This document shows, piece after piece, positions 25,353 through 34,558 of a stretch of DNA of 64,000 bases. The notes beneath the pieces are model-generated. The model searched no databases and was not told the DNA's origin. It saw only the letters and a list, made by a program, of their open reading frames with translations. Origin of the DNA: an uncultured Tenacibaculum sp. (GTDB lineage Bacteria; Bacteroidota; Bacteroidia; Flavobacteriales; Flavobacteriaceae); assembly GCF_947502995.1 (NCBI RefSeq), contig NZ_CANNBW010000007.1, forward strand, positions 62,001-126,000. Direction: 5' to 3'. Within the stretch, counting starts at the first letter, position 1, and every line of letters begins with the position of its first letter. The position numbers and the translations under genes were made by a program.

Positions 25353-26093
25353 ATGAGAAAATTTTATTTACTTGTAGTATTATTATTATCCCTTAATAGT
25401 TTTAGTCAGGACACTTGTGATACTCCTGAAGAAACTACATTAGAAGATCTGAATAGTATTACAAAATGTTCGATTAAACCTGCTAAGAATAAGAAAGATA
25501 AAAGAAGTAGACAGATCACTGTACGTGTTTCTGCTTCTAAGAGAAGATTCTTAAAGAAAAGAGAATCTAGAAAGAAAACAGCCGTTTCTGGAGCTGGTAA
25601 CTTAAACTCTTCTGGTATTTCTACAATTGCAAACAATTCTGGAATTTCAAGTAAACTTTCATTAAAAAAGAAATCAGCATCAAATAGTATTGCTGCTTTA
25701 ACGAATAGTTTATCTGAAGAAGAAGTAAGAAAAGCAGATAGATTTAATACAGTTGATAAAATTCCTGCTTTTTCTGATTGTGGTTCAGCAAAAAAAGGTG
25801 AAATGATTGATTGCTTTAACACAGAAATGATGTTACACATTCAAAAGCACTTCAGATATCCTGCCGAAGCTGTAAGAAATACAGTAGAAGGTGAAGTATG
25901 GGTGCGTTTTATCATCGACAAAAATGGTGAGGTTAAAAATATTAAAACCTTAGGACCAGAAAATGCTGAGATTTTAAACGAAGAAGCTAAAAGAGTAGTA
26001 ACTAAATTACCAAAGTTCAAGCCTGCTAGAAAAGATGGTAAGCCAGTTGCTGTTAAATACGGTTTCCCGATAAACTTTTCATTAGAAGAATAA
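25353..26093 (+). CDS. secreted TonB C-terminal-domain protein, paralog 3
   Basis: 246 residues, very close to the protein at 21580. Cys22 and Cys39 frame EDLNSITKC. It has the same basic patch (SASKRRFLKKRESRKK), the SEEEVRKADRF motif, the Cys pair in SDCGSAKKGEMIDCF and the same TonB-type C-terminal domain ending FPINFSLEE. The receptor gene begins 24 bp downstream, so the two genes are almost certainly one operon. The duplicated cassette arrangement argues for a specific partnership between each small protein and its receptor. Confidence 0.75.
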   Translation: MRKFYLLVVLLLSLNSFSQDTCDTPEETTLEDLNSITKCSIKPAKNKKDKRSRQITVRVSASKRRFLKKRESRKKTAVSGAGNLNSSGISTIANNSGISSKLSLKKKSASNSIAALTNSLSEEEVRKADRFNTVDKIPAFSDCGSAKKGEMIDCFNTEMMLHIQKHFRYPAEAVRNTVEGEVWVRFIIDKNGEVKNIKTLGPENAEILNEEAKRVVTKLPKFKPARKDGKPVAVKYGFPINFSLEE

Positions 26094-26117
26094 TTTCCAA
26101 TCCTTAATACAATTAAA

Positions 26118-29024
26118 ATGTTGAAGAGACAATTAGCGATGATTGTCTTCACTTTATGTGCTATATCTACTTTTGCACAAGTGAAGATAAAAGGTGTAGT
26201 GTATAATGAGTACTTAGAACCATTTTACAACGCTAAGATAACAAGTGGATCAAACTCTGCTTTATCTGATATCAGTGGTAATTTTGAAATTACAATCAAA
26301 GGAGATTTACCACAAACTATTGAAATTTCTGCGTTTGGTCACCAAACTGAATATGTAGATGTTGAAAGAGTAGGACAAAAAATTAATGTAATTCTTAAAG
26401 AGAACTTATTATTAGATCAGGTTGTAATATCTGCATCGAGAGTTCCGGAAAGAATTATTGAATCTCCAGTAACTATTGAGAGATTTGGATTAACAGATAT
26501 TAGAAAGACAACATCTAACTCTTTCTATGATGGTTTAGCAAACTTAAAAGGTATTCAATCTAGAACAGGTAGTTATGGATTTAATTCTATCAATACAAGA
26601 GGTTTTGCTGATTTCAGTAATTCTAGATTTGTACAAATGGTAGATGGAATGGATACTGCTGCTCCTGCATTAAACTTTAGTGCTGGAAACCTTTCTGGAG
26701 TAAATGAATTAGATATTAATAATGTTGAAGTATTACCAGGTGCGTCTTCTGCTTTATATGGAGCGAATGCATATAACGGTATCATGTTAATGAATACTAA
26801 GAATCCTTTTGATTTTACAGGAATTAGTACATTATTTAAAACAGGATATACAAGTCAAGATTTAGCAGGTGATAATTTATTTTACGATTTATCTGCAAGA
26901 TTAGCTTACAAGTTTAGCGAGTCTTTTGCAGCTAAAGTAAACTTCTCTTATTTTGAAGCTACAGAATGGTTAGCTAATGATCAGAATAGTAAATTAATTG
27001 ATTCTAATGAAATTGTAAATATAATTGGTGACTTCAGACCACTAGATTATGATGGTGTTAATGTTTATGGAGATGAATTTAACAACAGTATTAGTGTTCA
27101 AGATATAGGACGTAGATTTTTTAATGTTAATTTACCACAAGATGCAAGAGTTAGCAGAACTGGTTTTGCTGAACGTGATTTATTAATGGATGATAAATCT
27201 AAAAACTTAAAGTTTTCTACATCTTTCCATTATAGACCATTTGAAGATGAATCTTTAGAGTTAATTTTAGCAACAAGATTAGCTATGGGTAATAACTTAT
27301 TACAAGGAAACTCTTCAAGATTTTCTCAAAGAGATTATTATATAGGACAATCTAAATTTGAAGTAAAAGGAGATAATTTCTATGTAAGAACTTACTACAC
27401 AAGAAATGATGCTGGAAGATCTTATAACTTAGATATCACTGGAGCATTACTTACTGCAAGATCTTCTGCTGGAAATACACTAGGAAACTGGGGTGTTGAT
27501 TATTTAATTGGATTAAATAATGCTGGAGTGGATTTTAATAATTTAACAGCTGACGTAGATATTTTACAAAGTGCTAGAGAATATGCAGATAGCTTTACTT
27601 TACAACCAGGAAGTAATGGGTTTAAAACAGAATTCGAAAATATTACATCTACTTTAATTACAGAAGGTGGTAGTAGAATTTATGATAGAAGTTCTTATTC
27701 TCACATCGATGGTAATTATAATTTTACAAGCTTAATTAACGATTGGGCAGATGTTCAAGTTGGAGGATCATTCAGACAGTATAATCCAGATTCTAAAGGA
27801 ACAATCTTTAATGATGCTACGCAACCTATTACGGTAAATGAATATGGTGTTTACTCTCAAATTCAAAAGAAATTATTAGACGATAGATTAAAGTTAACAG
27901 CTTCTATTCGTTACGATAAATCTCAGAATTTCGATGGAAATTACTCACCACGTTTTGCAGTGAACTATGCTTTAGGGGAAGATAAAAACCATATTGTTAG
28001 AGCATCTTTCCAAACAGGTTTTAGAAACCCAACAATTCAAGAGCAGTATTTATTCAACCAACCAGGAAGAAAAATCAATGTTGGAACATCTAGAGCTAAC
28101 TTAGATAGAATTGCAATAGGTCAAGATATTACATTAAATGTTTTAGGAGTTCCTACTGTAATAGACGGTGTAATTTCTGGAGATGATATCATCAACAATT
28201 CTTTACTTACTGAAACTGTATTTACAGATTTTACTTATGTAAAGTCAGAATATGAACAAATTAAACCAGAAGAAGTACAAACTATCGAACTAGGTTATAG
28301 AAGTATGTTTGGAATCACAGATACTAATAATATTAATATTGATGTTAATGGTTTCTACAGTTTCCATAACGACTTTGTATTCTTCCAAGATATTGTAACT
28401 CCAAAATTAGGTCAGGTTTATCCTTTTGGAAACAGACAATTAACACCTGCAGAATTAGCTGATCCGTTAATCCAAGCTGGTAATATTGTAGATGGAGTTT
28501 TAGTGTGGGATGCTTTTGCACAATATGCATTCACAAACTTAGGTCCTTCAGGAGAATTATTAGTTCAAGAATTTAATATTGTAACAAATAGTAAATCTAG
28601 AGTAAACTCTTTTGGAGCAAGTATTGCTTTATCTACTAAAATCTTCGAAAGTTTCGATTTAGGGTTAAACTATAGCTTTATTGACTTTACTTTTGATGAT
28701 AAAGATAACGGATTCTTTGAGCCAAACTTTAATACGCCTAAGCACACAGTAAAAGCTCAATTCGGAAACAATAATCTTTTCAAGAATTTTGGATTTAATG
28801 TTAATGCAAGATGGTTAGATAAATACAGATGGGTTTCTCCATTTGTAAAAGGAAATGTTGATGCAAGAACAGTATTAGATGCGCAATTAAATTATAGAAT
28901 TCCATCTATCAAATCTAAATTCAAAATTGGAGGAACTAACTTATTAGGAAAAGAATTCCAAGTTGCTCCAGGAACAGGAAACATTGGTAGTTTATACTAT
29001 ATTTCTTGGATAATTAACGACTAA
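26118..29024 (+). CDS. TonB-dependent outer-membrane receptor, cassette 2
   Basis: 968 residues with the same order of domains as the receptor at 22360: signal peptide, regulatory-like domain (KGVVYNEYLEPFYNAKITS), plug (VVISASRVPERIIESPVTIERF; VEVLPGASSALYGANAYNGIMLM) and a barrel with shared segments such as KKLLDDRLKLTA and FQTGFRNPT. The C terminus ends ISWIIND, again without a final aromatic residue. The two receptors clearly arose by duplication with divergence in extracellular loops, which suggests different ligands of the same class. Confidence 0.88.
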   Translation: MLKRQLAMIVFTLCAISTFAQVKIKGVVYNEYLEPFYNAKITSGSNSALSDISGNFEITIKGDLPQTIEISAFGHQTEYVDVERVGQKINVILKENLLLDQVVISASRVPERIIESPVTIERFGLTDIRKTTSNSFYDGLANLKGIQSRTGSYGFNSINTRGFADFSNSRFVQMVDGMDTAAPALNFSAGNLSGVNELDINNVEVLPGASSALYGANAYNGIMLMNTKNPFDFTGISTLFKTGYTSQDLAGDNLFYDLSARLAYKFSESFAAKVNFSYFEATEWLANDQNSKLIDSNEIVNIIGDFRPLDYDGVNVYGDEFNNSISVQDIGRRFFNVNLPQDARVSRTGFAERDLLMDDKSKNLKFSTSFHYRPFEDESLELILATRLAMGNNLLQGNSSRFSQRDYYIGQSKFEVKGDNFYVRTYYTRNDAGRSYNLDITGALLTARSSAGNTLGNWGVDYLIGLNNAGVDFNNLTADVDILQSAREYADSFTLQPGSNGFKTEFENITSTLITEGGSRIYDRSSYSHIDGNYNFTSLINDWADVQVGGSFRQYNPDSKGTIFNDATQPITVNEYGVYSQIQKKLLDDRLKLTASIRYDKSQNFDGNYSPRFAVNYALGEDKNHIVRASFQTGFRNPTIQEQYLFNQPGRKINVGTSRANLDRIAIGQDITLNVLGVPTVIDGVISGDDIINNSLLTETVFTDFTYVKSEYEQIKPEEVQTIELGYRSMFGITDTNNINIDVNGFYSFHNDFVFFQDIVTPKLGQVYPFGNRQLTPAELADPLIQAGNIVDGVLVWDAFAQYAFTNLGPSGELLVQEFNIVTNSKSRVNSFGASIALSTKIFESFDLGLNYSFIDFTFDDKDNGFFEPNFNTPKHTVKAQFGNNNLFKNFGFNVNARWLDKYRWVSPFVKGNVDARTVLDAQLNYRIPSIKSKFKIGGTNLLGKEFQVAPGTGNIGSLYYISWIIND

Positions 29025-29052
29025 TAGCTAATTCAAGCTACTACTCATATAT

Positions 29053-29086
29053 AAAGCCTATGCAATTTGCATAGGCTTTTTCTTTT
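29053..29086 (+). terminator. intrinsic terminator after receptor cassette 2
   Basis: AAAGCCTATGC pairs with GCATAGGCTTT, followed by TTTCTTTTT. Confidence 0.85.
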
Positions 29087-29231
29087 TAAAGGGTTTAAAG
29101 GTTTATAATTTCTTTTTTATGATATTCTACAATTAAATATAAAAACTGTCTAATATTAGCTTTAAACAGATATTAAACTAATGTTTATTCTTTTTAAAGT
29201 GTGTTTATTTATCGAAGAAATAATCAGGCAT

Positions 29232-29263
29232 AAAAAAACACGATCATTATTTAAATAATCGTG
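29232..29263 (-). terminator. terminator of the leftward CNNM/CBS gene
   Basis: A hairpin beginning CACGAT (29239) and closing ATCGTG (29258-29263), with one mismatch, is preceded by seven A, which is a T run on the minus strand. Confidence 0.7.
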
Positions 29264-29293
29264 CTTTGTAGAATGCTTTTTTTAAATGAATTA

Positions 29294-30367
29294 TTATTCT
29301 ATAATTCCTAATCTTTTAGCTCTTTGTTCCCAGCTTTTTCTAGCTAAGTTTTGAAGGTTAGCTACATTATCACTTTCATCCATTATTTCTAAACCTAATA
29401 ACGTTTCAATTACATCTTCTTGAGTAACTAAACCACTAACAGAGCCATATTCATCAACAACTAAAGCTATATGCTCTCTTTGTTCAATTAAATTTTCGAA
29501 AAGTTGAGGAATTGGTAAATCTCTCTTCGTAATAATAATGTTCCTCTTAATTGTTTCTAATTTCTCTTCTCCTTTACCTCTTATTATCGCTTCTAATAAC
29601 TGATCTTTTAAAAAGTAACCAATTATATTGTCACTACTTCCAGAATATAAAGGAATACGTGAAAAACGTAAATTAGCATTTTCGTCGAAGAAAGATTTTA
29701 TAGATTGAGATGCGTCTGCAGTTTTTAATACAGTACGAGGAGTCATAATATGTTTTGCAGAAACTTCTTTAAAGTTAAGCATGTTTTTAATTACCTTACT
29801 TTCACTTTCTTGAAAAACACCTTCTTGTTCAGCAATTTCTGTCATTGCAGAAAAATCTTCTCTACTTAAAACACTTTCTCCATGTCCGCCTTTACCAAAC
29901 ATTTTAGTGAAAAGTTGTAATACCCAGATAATCCCAGTGTATTTTAAAATCGTAATTAATATGTTTAGTGTAGTAGTTGTAAATCCAGCTAAAGATTTCC
30001 AGTAAGTAGCACCGATAGTTTTAGGAATAATTTCTGATGCAACTAAGATTAAAATAGTCATAATTGCAGAAACAATAAATACTCCACTAAAAATACCTGT
30101 AGATTCTTCTCCTTTAAATACTGTTTCTGCTTGAGAACCAACTAAAATAGCTCCAACTGTATGTGCTATTGTATTTAAAGTTAAAATCGCAATTAAAGGT
30201 TTATCTACATCTTTTTTTAACTCTTCTAGTCCGTTTGCAAAAGATTTTCCTTCATTCTTTTTTAAGTTAACAAAAGTAGGTGTAACACTTAATAATACAG
30301 CTTCTAGAATAGAGCATAAAAAAGAAAAAAGTATTGAAATTGTTCCGTAGAAAAAAAGTAGTCCCAT
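29294..30367 (-). CDS. CNNM (DUF21) and CBS-domain membrane protein
   Basis: 357 residues. The N-terminal DUF21/CNNM domain has about four membrane segments with SILEAVLLSVTPTF and VASEIIPKTIGATYW, followed by an acidic linker and two CBS motifs (KHIMTPRTVLKTAD and the VVDEYGSVSGLVTQEDVIETLLG half). The C-terminal CorC/HlyC domain is missing, which makes it shorter than full CorC-type proteins. Family members act in magnesium or sodium transport, or its regulation. Its ATG lies 77 bp from the DUF3078 gene, with a terminator between them. Confidence 0.88.
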   Translation of the reverse strand: MGLLFFYGTISILFSFLCSILEAVLLSVTPTFVNLKKNEGKSFANGLEELKKDVDKPLIAILTLNTIAHTVGAILVGSQAETVFKGEESTGIFSGVFIVSAIMTILILVASEIIPKTIGATYWKSLAGFTTTTLNILITILKYTGIIWVLQLFTKMFGKGGHGESVLSREDFSAMTEIAEQEGVFQESESKVIKNMLNFKEVSAKHIMTPRTVLKTADASQSIKSFFDENANLRFSRIPLYSGSSDNIIGYFLKDQLLEAIIRGKGEEKLETIKRNIIITKRDLPIPQLFENLIEQREHIALVVDEYGSVSGLVTQEDVIETLLGLEIMDESDNVANLQNLARKSWEQRAKRLGIIE

Positions 30368-30385
30368 TTTTAAATTTTTTGTAAA

Positions 30386-30420
30386 AATAAAAAAACCCCA
30401 AGGATATAAAATCTTGGGGC
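30386..30420 (-). terminator. terminator of the leftward DUF3078 gene
   Basis: CCCCAAGGAT (30396-30405) pairs with ATCTTGGGG (30411-30419). An A run precedes it on the plus strand, which is a T run in the transcript. Confidence 0.8.
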
Positions 30421-30444
30421 CTATATTTTGTTTAATTTCTAATA

Positions 30445-31356
30445 TTAGAATCCGTAACTTAAACCAACTAACCAGTATGATTGAATTGTTGTTGGAGTAC
30501 TTTCTAAGCTAGTAAAGCTAGTTAATGGAGAGTTAAACGTTTCTTGTCTGTTGTTTCTTAAACCTGTTTCAAGACCAACTCCAATTCCTTTCCAAATGTT
30601 GAAACCTAAAGAGTTTATCCAAGTCCAGTTTGATAAATCTGAAGACTTATAACTTTGGAATGTAGAGAAGTTAGATCTGAATTTAAATTTACCAATAGTT
30701 CTATTATAATCTGCAACAATCTTTGCTCCTAAAGAAGAATCGAAAGTTGTACCAGAGCTACTAAAAACAAAGTTGTAGTTAATAGGATGCACAACTACTA
30801 CTAACTCTTTTAAAGGAGTCCAAGTTGCACCAACCCCGATATCTAAATAACCTGGATCGTTAAAGTTTTCAATAAAAGATGTTCTATATTCTCCTAATGT
30901 AGAAACAGCAAAGTTTTTATTTAACTTATAACCATAAAGAGAAGTAATTGTAAACACATCTGTAGTTCCTCTAAATCTAGTATCGTCGTTTGGATCATCT
31001 TTATCATCGATCTTAACCCAACCTAAATTTAAGTTTGCAGAATTTCTCCAGAAATATTTTTCACGATCTAAGTTAGCAATACCGTTTACAGTAATACCTA
31101 TATTTCCTGCAGATGAGTTAGGTACAGCATTAGAAAACCAATCGTTAAATCCAGAAAAATTAGCACCAATAGTTCCAAAAGTACTAAACTTCCATCCTGG
31201 GAAAGCATCAATTTTTGCTTGTAATGCATCTACCTCACCTTGCAATTTTGCAACTTCAGCAGCTTTCTTTGACTTTTCAGCTTTTAGCTCTTCAATAGTT
31301 TGAGCAAATGAAAAATTACTTATTAATAAAGCTACAGCTATAACTAATTTTTTCAT
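30445..31356 (-). CDS. DUF3078 outer-membrane-type protein with N-terminal coiled coil
   Basis: 303 residues. After the signal peptide (cleavage near SFAQ) comes a short coiled coil (IEELKAEKSKKAAEVAKLQGE, to about residue 50), then a beta-rich region with FSTFGTIGANFSGFNDWFSNA and NIGITVNGIANLDREKYFWRNS, ending LSYGF with a terminal Phe. It matches the DUF3078 family, seen only in Bacteroidota and probably located in the outer membrane. Its own promoter is at 31407-31414. Its neighbour at 31434 is a paralog without the coiled coil. Confidence 0.78.
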   Translation of the reverse strand: MKKLVIAVALLISNFSFAQTIEELKAEKSKKAAEVAKLQGEVDALQAKIDAFPGWKFSTFGTIGANFSGFNDWFSNAVPNSSAGNIGITVNGIANLDREKYFWRNSANLNLGWVKIDDKDDPNDDTRFRGTTDVFTITSLYGYKLNKNFAVSTLGEYRTSFIENFNDPGYLDIGVGATWTPLKELVVVVHPINYNFVFSSSGTTFDSSLGAKIVADYNRTIGKFKFRSNFSTFQSYKSSDLSNWTWINSLGFNIWKGIGVGLETGLRNNRQETFNSPLTSFTSLESTPTTIQSYWLVGLSYGF

Positions 31357-31406
31357 GTTTTTTAATTATTTTGATTTTATGATATTCGTCTCTAAAAGAC
31401 TTAAGA

Positions 31407-31414
31407 CAAATATA
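31407..31414 (-). promoter_or_regulatory. promoter -7 box of the coiled-coil DUF3078 gene
   Basis: The minus strand reads TATATTTG, a consensus -7 box, 51 bp before the start codon. It lies between two genes of the same direction and so allows separate expression. Confidence 0.5.
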
Positions 31415-31433
31415 TACCTAAAAAGTCACTAAA

Positions 31434-32282
31434 TTATATAACATAATTTAATCCTAGTCCAAATAATTGCTTGAATTGAACTCTAGTTGAAGCATTGTCA
31501 TCAATAATAGTGTGGAAGCCTAAGTTGGTAGATAAATACTTGTTGATTTTCATTAAGAAGTTGATTTGGTAGTCGATATCAATGTTTTCAGGTCTGTCAA
31601 GATAATCAGAATACAAAGCAAAAATGTTTTCCATAGAAATATTTTTTGCCAAGTCAAATTTGTAATAAGAAGAAAGATTAAAACCTAAACTGAAGCTAGA
31701 GTTTTTACCCTCATCTACACCAAAACTACCAGAAAATTTATCGGATACAAATGTAAAACGTGAAGTTGATGGTGCAATGTTTACGTATTTAGTTTTAGAT
31801 TTTTTCCATAACATTCCTGGTCCAAAACTTAAATAGGCAGGAGAAAATGGATCAGAAATCACAACTTTCGGATCTTTAGTATAATCGAAACCTCTCGTAT
31901 ATTGAGTTCTTAAATTACTAATAAATGAGAAAAACCAATTGTTTTTCGATTTATAACCTACCAGAGTATTGTACTCTAAACGATCATCTGTTTTGCGAGT
32001 TCCTTTATCATCTACATAACTTAAACCATAATTGGAAGTGATTTTATTATCCCAATTCCAATTATCTTTTTTGTAATTTAAATCTTGGACAATATTTATG
32101 TTTCCAGCGACAGTGTTTGCACCACCAGCTGTCCAGTTAGAAAAAGTAGATTGATTTAAGAGAAAAGTAACTTTTGTATTAAAGTTCCAGTTTTTTGGAA
32201 TACTATCCTTTTTTTTCTCATCTTCTTGAGAAAAAAGAAAAAAACTTATACTAAGACAAAAAAACAATAATACTTTCCTCAT
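31434..32282 (-). CDS. DUF3078 outer-membrane-type protein
   Basis: 282 residues with a signal peptide and beta-rich body: KVTFLLNQSTFSNWTAGGANTVAGNINI and DLNYKKDNWNWDNKITSNYGLSY are the DUF3078 hallmarks. The C terminus LGLNYVI ends without Phe. It starts 17 bp after the DUF2480 gene and is probably read from the suf operon promoter. The function is unknown; the fold looks like an outer-membrane barrel. Confidence 0.8.
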   Translation of the reverse strand: MRKVLLFFCLSISFFLFSQEDEKKKDSIPKNWNFNTKVTFLLNQSTFSNWTAGGANTVAGNINIVQDLNYKKDNWNWDNKITSNYGLSYVDDKGTRKTDDRLEYNTLVGYKSKNNWFFSFISNLRTQYTRGFDYTKDPKVVISDPFSPAYLSFGPGMLWKKSKTKYVNIAPSTSRFTFVSDKFSGSFGVDEGKNSSFSLGFNLSSYYKFDLAKNISMENIFALYSDYLDRPENIDIDYQINFLMKINKYLSTNLGFHTIIDDNASTRVQFKQLFGLGLNYVI

Positions 32283-32299
32283 ATAAAAAACAATAATAT

Positions 32300-32806
32300 T
32301 TATTTCTTCTTAAACAATGGAACTGTAGAACAGGCCTCACCGTACATGATGGATTTTGCTACAGGTTGAATTTTTGATATTAATAGAGGGTATGCACTTT
32401 CAGGAATTGGTTTGTTACTACAACCTTTAATGATTACAGGTTTATCCTTAAAAGTGTCTAAAGATAAGGTATTTATAATTTCTGAAAAAAGAACTGTTTC
32501 CAATAATTCTAAATTTCCAATGACTACTTTTTTCGCAAATTGATTTAATTCTGTTGAAACTAAAAGATAAGCCCAAGAAGGAATAATAGCATCAGTTGCA
32601 CAGTATAGAGCAACATAAGCTCCATTGTACTGAGACCAGTCATGATTTTTTACATGTTCCCTAAAATCCTTTTCTTTAAGTAATAAACCTTCAAATAACC
32701 AATCAGAAATATCAAAAAGCACACGCTTTCCTTCAACATAATAATCTTCGAGATCAAAAGTTACTAGTTTACTGTTGGCTACTCTATTTACTATTTCGTC
32801 TGCCAT
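32300..32806 (-). CDS. DUF2480 protein of the suf cluster
   Basis: 168 residues, soluble, no signal peptide. It contains LVTFDLEDYYVEGKRVLFDISDWL near the start, YVALYCATDAIIPSWAYLL in the middle and IIKGCSNKPIPESAYPLL late, which fit DUF2480. In Bacteroidota this family regularly lies inside the SUF iron-sulfur gene cluster. Its Cys residues (about 89, 143 and 157) could bind metal. One base separates it from the DUF59 gene upstream. Confidence 0.85.
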   Translation of the reverse strand: MADEIVNRVANSKLVTFDLEDYYVEGKRVLFDISDWLFEGLLLKEKDFREHVKNHDWSQYNGAYVALYCATDAIIPSWAYLLVSTELNQFAKKVVIGNLELLETVLFSEIINTLSLDTFKDKPVIIKGCSNKPIPESAYPLLISKIQPVAKSIMYGEACSTVPLFKKK

Positions 32807-32807
32807 A

Positions 32808-33128
32808 CTATAACATTCCTAATTCTAATTTGGCTTCTTCACTCATCATTTCTCTTGTCCAAGTAGGATCAAAAGTAATTTCAACTTCACAGTCATTAAT
32901 TTCTTTTAATGTTTTTACCTTGTCTTCTACTTCTACAGGTAACGTTTCTGCAACAGGGCAGTTAGGCGATGTTAATGTCATTAAAATTTTAGCATCATTT
33001 TCTTCAGATACAAAAACATCATAAATTAATCCTAACTCGTATATATCTACAGGTATTTCTGGATCGTAAATGGTTTTTAAAACTCTCACGATTTTATCTC
33101 CTAAATCTTCTAATTGTTCGTCTGTCAT
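32808..33128 (-). CDS. DUF59/MIP18-family Fe-S assembly factor
   Basis: 106 residues matching the MIP18/SufT-like fold: LKTIYDPEIPVDIYELGLIYDV, LTSPNCPVAETLP with the conserved Cys and CEVEITFDPTWTREMMSEEAKLELGML. These proteins help deliver or mature iron-sulfur clusters. It sits 2 bp downstream of sufE and 1 bp upstream of the DUF2480 gene, so the three are translated from one message. Confidence 0.93.
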   Translation of the reverse strand: MTDEQLEDLGDKIVRVLKTIYDPEIPVDIYELGLIYDVFVSEENDAKILMTLTSPNCPVAETLPVEVEDKVKTLKEINDCEVEITFDPTWTREMMSEEAKLELGML

Positions 33129-33130
33129 TT

Positions 33131-33556
33131 TTAGCTTGTTAATTTTGATTGCTGAGCAATCGCATACATTTTAATTTGTTTTACCATAGATACTAAACCG
33201 TTCGCACGAGTCGGACTTAAATGTTCCTTTAATCCAATTTCATCAATAAACTTTGTGTCAGCTTCAAGTATTGCTTGTGGAGTTTGGTCGGAATATACAC
33301 GTAATAATAACGCTACAATTCCTTTTGTAAGAATAGCATCACTGTCGGCAGTGTAAGTGATTTTGTCACCATTAATTTCAGAATGCATCCAAACTTTCGA
33401 TTGACATCCTTTGATTAGATTTTCATCTAATTTATAGTTTTCAGCAATAAGAGGTAACGATTTACCTAACTCGATAATATACTCGTATCGCTCCATCCAG
33501 TCTTCAAACATTGAAAACTCATCAATAATTTCTTCTTGTATTTCTTTGATAGTCAT
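33131..33556 (-). CDS. sufE: SufE-family cysteine desulfuration protein
   Basis: 141 residues. The family pattern is clear: IQEEIIDEFSMFEDWMERYEYIIELGK, then KLDENLIKGCQSKVWM with the sulfur-accepting Cys, then LTKGIVALLLRVYSDQTPQ and SPTRANGLVSMV. SufE takes persulfide from SufS and passes it to the SufBCD scaffold. It is the first gene of the operon, with its -7 box at 33613-33606 on the minus strand, divergent from the sugar kinase gene. Confidence 0.95.
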   Translation of the reverse strand: MTIKEIQEEIIDEFSMFEDWMERYEYIIELGKSLPLIAENYKLDENLIKGCQSKVWMHSEINGDKITYTADSDAILTKGIVALLLRVYSDQTPQAILEADTKFIDEIGLKEHLSPTRANGLVSMVKQIKMYAIAQQSKLTS

Positions 33557-33566
33557 TTTTTAGAAC

Positions 33567-33613
33567 TATTTTTGCACTTTACAAATTGTTTTGTACAGTT
33601 ATTGTGCAAAATT
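33567..33613. promoter_or_regulatory. overlapping divergent promoters of sufE and the PfkB kinase
   Basis: Rightward -7 box TATTTTTG at 33567-33574 lies on the sufE side, and leftward -7 box TAATTTTG (33613-33606 on the minus strand) lies on the kinase side. The promoters cross each other, so the two transcripts overlap at their 5' ends by roughly 20 nt. Expression of the two directions may interfere. Confidence 0.45.
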
Positions 33614-33631
33614 ACTGATAAAAATTAATAA

Positions 33632-34558
33632 ATGGGTAAACTATTAGCGGTTGGAACTGTTGCCTTTGATGCAATAGAGACACCTTTTGGTAAAACTGAC
33701 AAAATATTAGGAGGTTCGGGAACTTTTGTTGGTTTAGCAGCTTCACAATTTGGAGTAGAAACAGGAGTAGTATCTGTAGTAGGAGGAGATTTTCCTCAAT
33801 CATATTTAGATATGATGCAGAACAAAGGAATTGATACTACTGGTATCGAGATTGTAAAAGATGGTAAAACATTCTTTTGGAGTGGAAGATATCACAACGA
33901 TATGAATTCTAGAGATACTTTAGTTACAGAACTAAATGTTTTAGAAACTTTTACACCAGTTGTACCTGATGCATTTAAAGATGCTGAAGTTGTAATGTTA
34001 GGAAACTTACATCCATTAACACAAGCTTCAGTTTTAGATCAAATGAATGAGCGTCCGAAATTAGTTGTTTTAGATACAATGAATTTCTGGATGGATATTG
34101 CATTAAGTGATTTACACGAAGTGTTAAAGAGAGTTGATGTAATTACAATTAACGATGAAGAAGCTCGTCAATTAAGTGGAGAATATTCTTTAGTAAATGC
34201 TGCTAAGAAAATTCACGAAATGGGACCAAAATATGTTGTGATTAAAAAAGGAGAGCACGGAGCTTTATTATTTAATGACGATAACATGTTTTATGCCCCA
34301 GCTTTACCATTAGCTGAAGTTTACGATCCAACTGGAGCTGGAGATACTTTTGCAGGAGGTTTCTGTGGATATTTATCTAAAACAGGAAATTACTCTTTCG
34401 AAAACATGAAGAACGCGATTATTTATGGATCTAATTTGGCTTCTTTCTGTGTTGAAAAATTTGGAACACAACGTATGGAAGAATTATCCAAAGATGAAGT
34501 TCAAAATCGTTTAGAAGCTTTTAAGAAACTGACACAATTTAATATAGAATTAGTATAG
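33632..34558 (+). CDS. PfkB-family sugar kinase
   Basis: 308 residues. The PfkB signatures are LGGSGTFVGLAASQFG near the N terminus, and DPTGAGDTFAGGFCGYL near residue 230 with the catalytic Asp of GAGD and the anion hole. VVIKKGEHGALLF precedes it as expected. The substrate is not readable; ribokinase- or adenosine-kinase-like activity is possible. Next to a PurF-type gene, a nucleoside or ribose substrate would make sense, but this is inference. Confidence 0.92.
   Translation: MGKLLAVGTVAFDAIETPFGKTDKILGGSGTFVGLAASQFGVETGVVSVVGGDFPQSYLDMMQNKGIDTTGIEIVKDGKTFFWSGRYHNDMNSRDTLVTELNVLETFTPVVPDAFKDAEVVMLGNLHPLTQASVLDQMNERPKLVVLDTMNFWMDIALSDLHEVLKRVDVITINDEEARQLSGEYSLVNAAKKIHEMGPKYVVIKKGEHGALLFNDDNMFYAPALPLAEVYDPTGAGDTFAGGFCGYLSKTGNYSFENMKNAIIYGSNLASFCVEKFGTQRMEELSKDEVQNRLEAFKKLTQFNIELV

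Noticed and set aside
25406..25840. A 144-codon open frame on the minus strand opposite the third TonB-domain gene
   Set aside because: It has no start signals or recognisable domain, and the plus-strand gene has clear family homology and an operon context.
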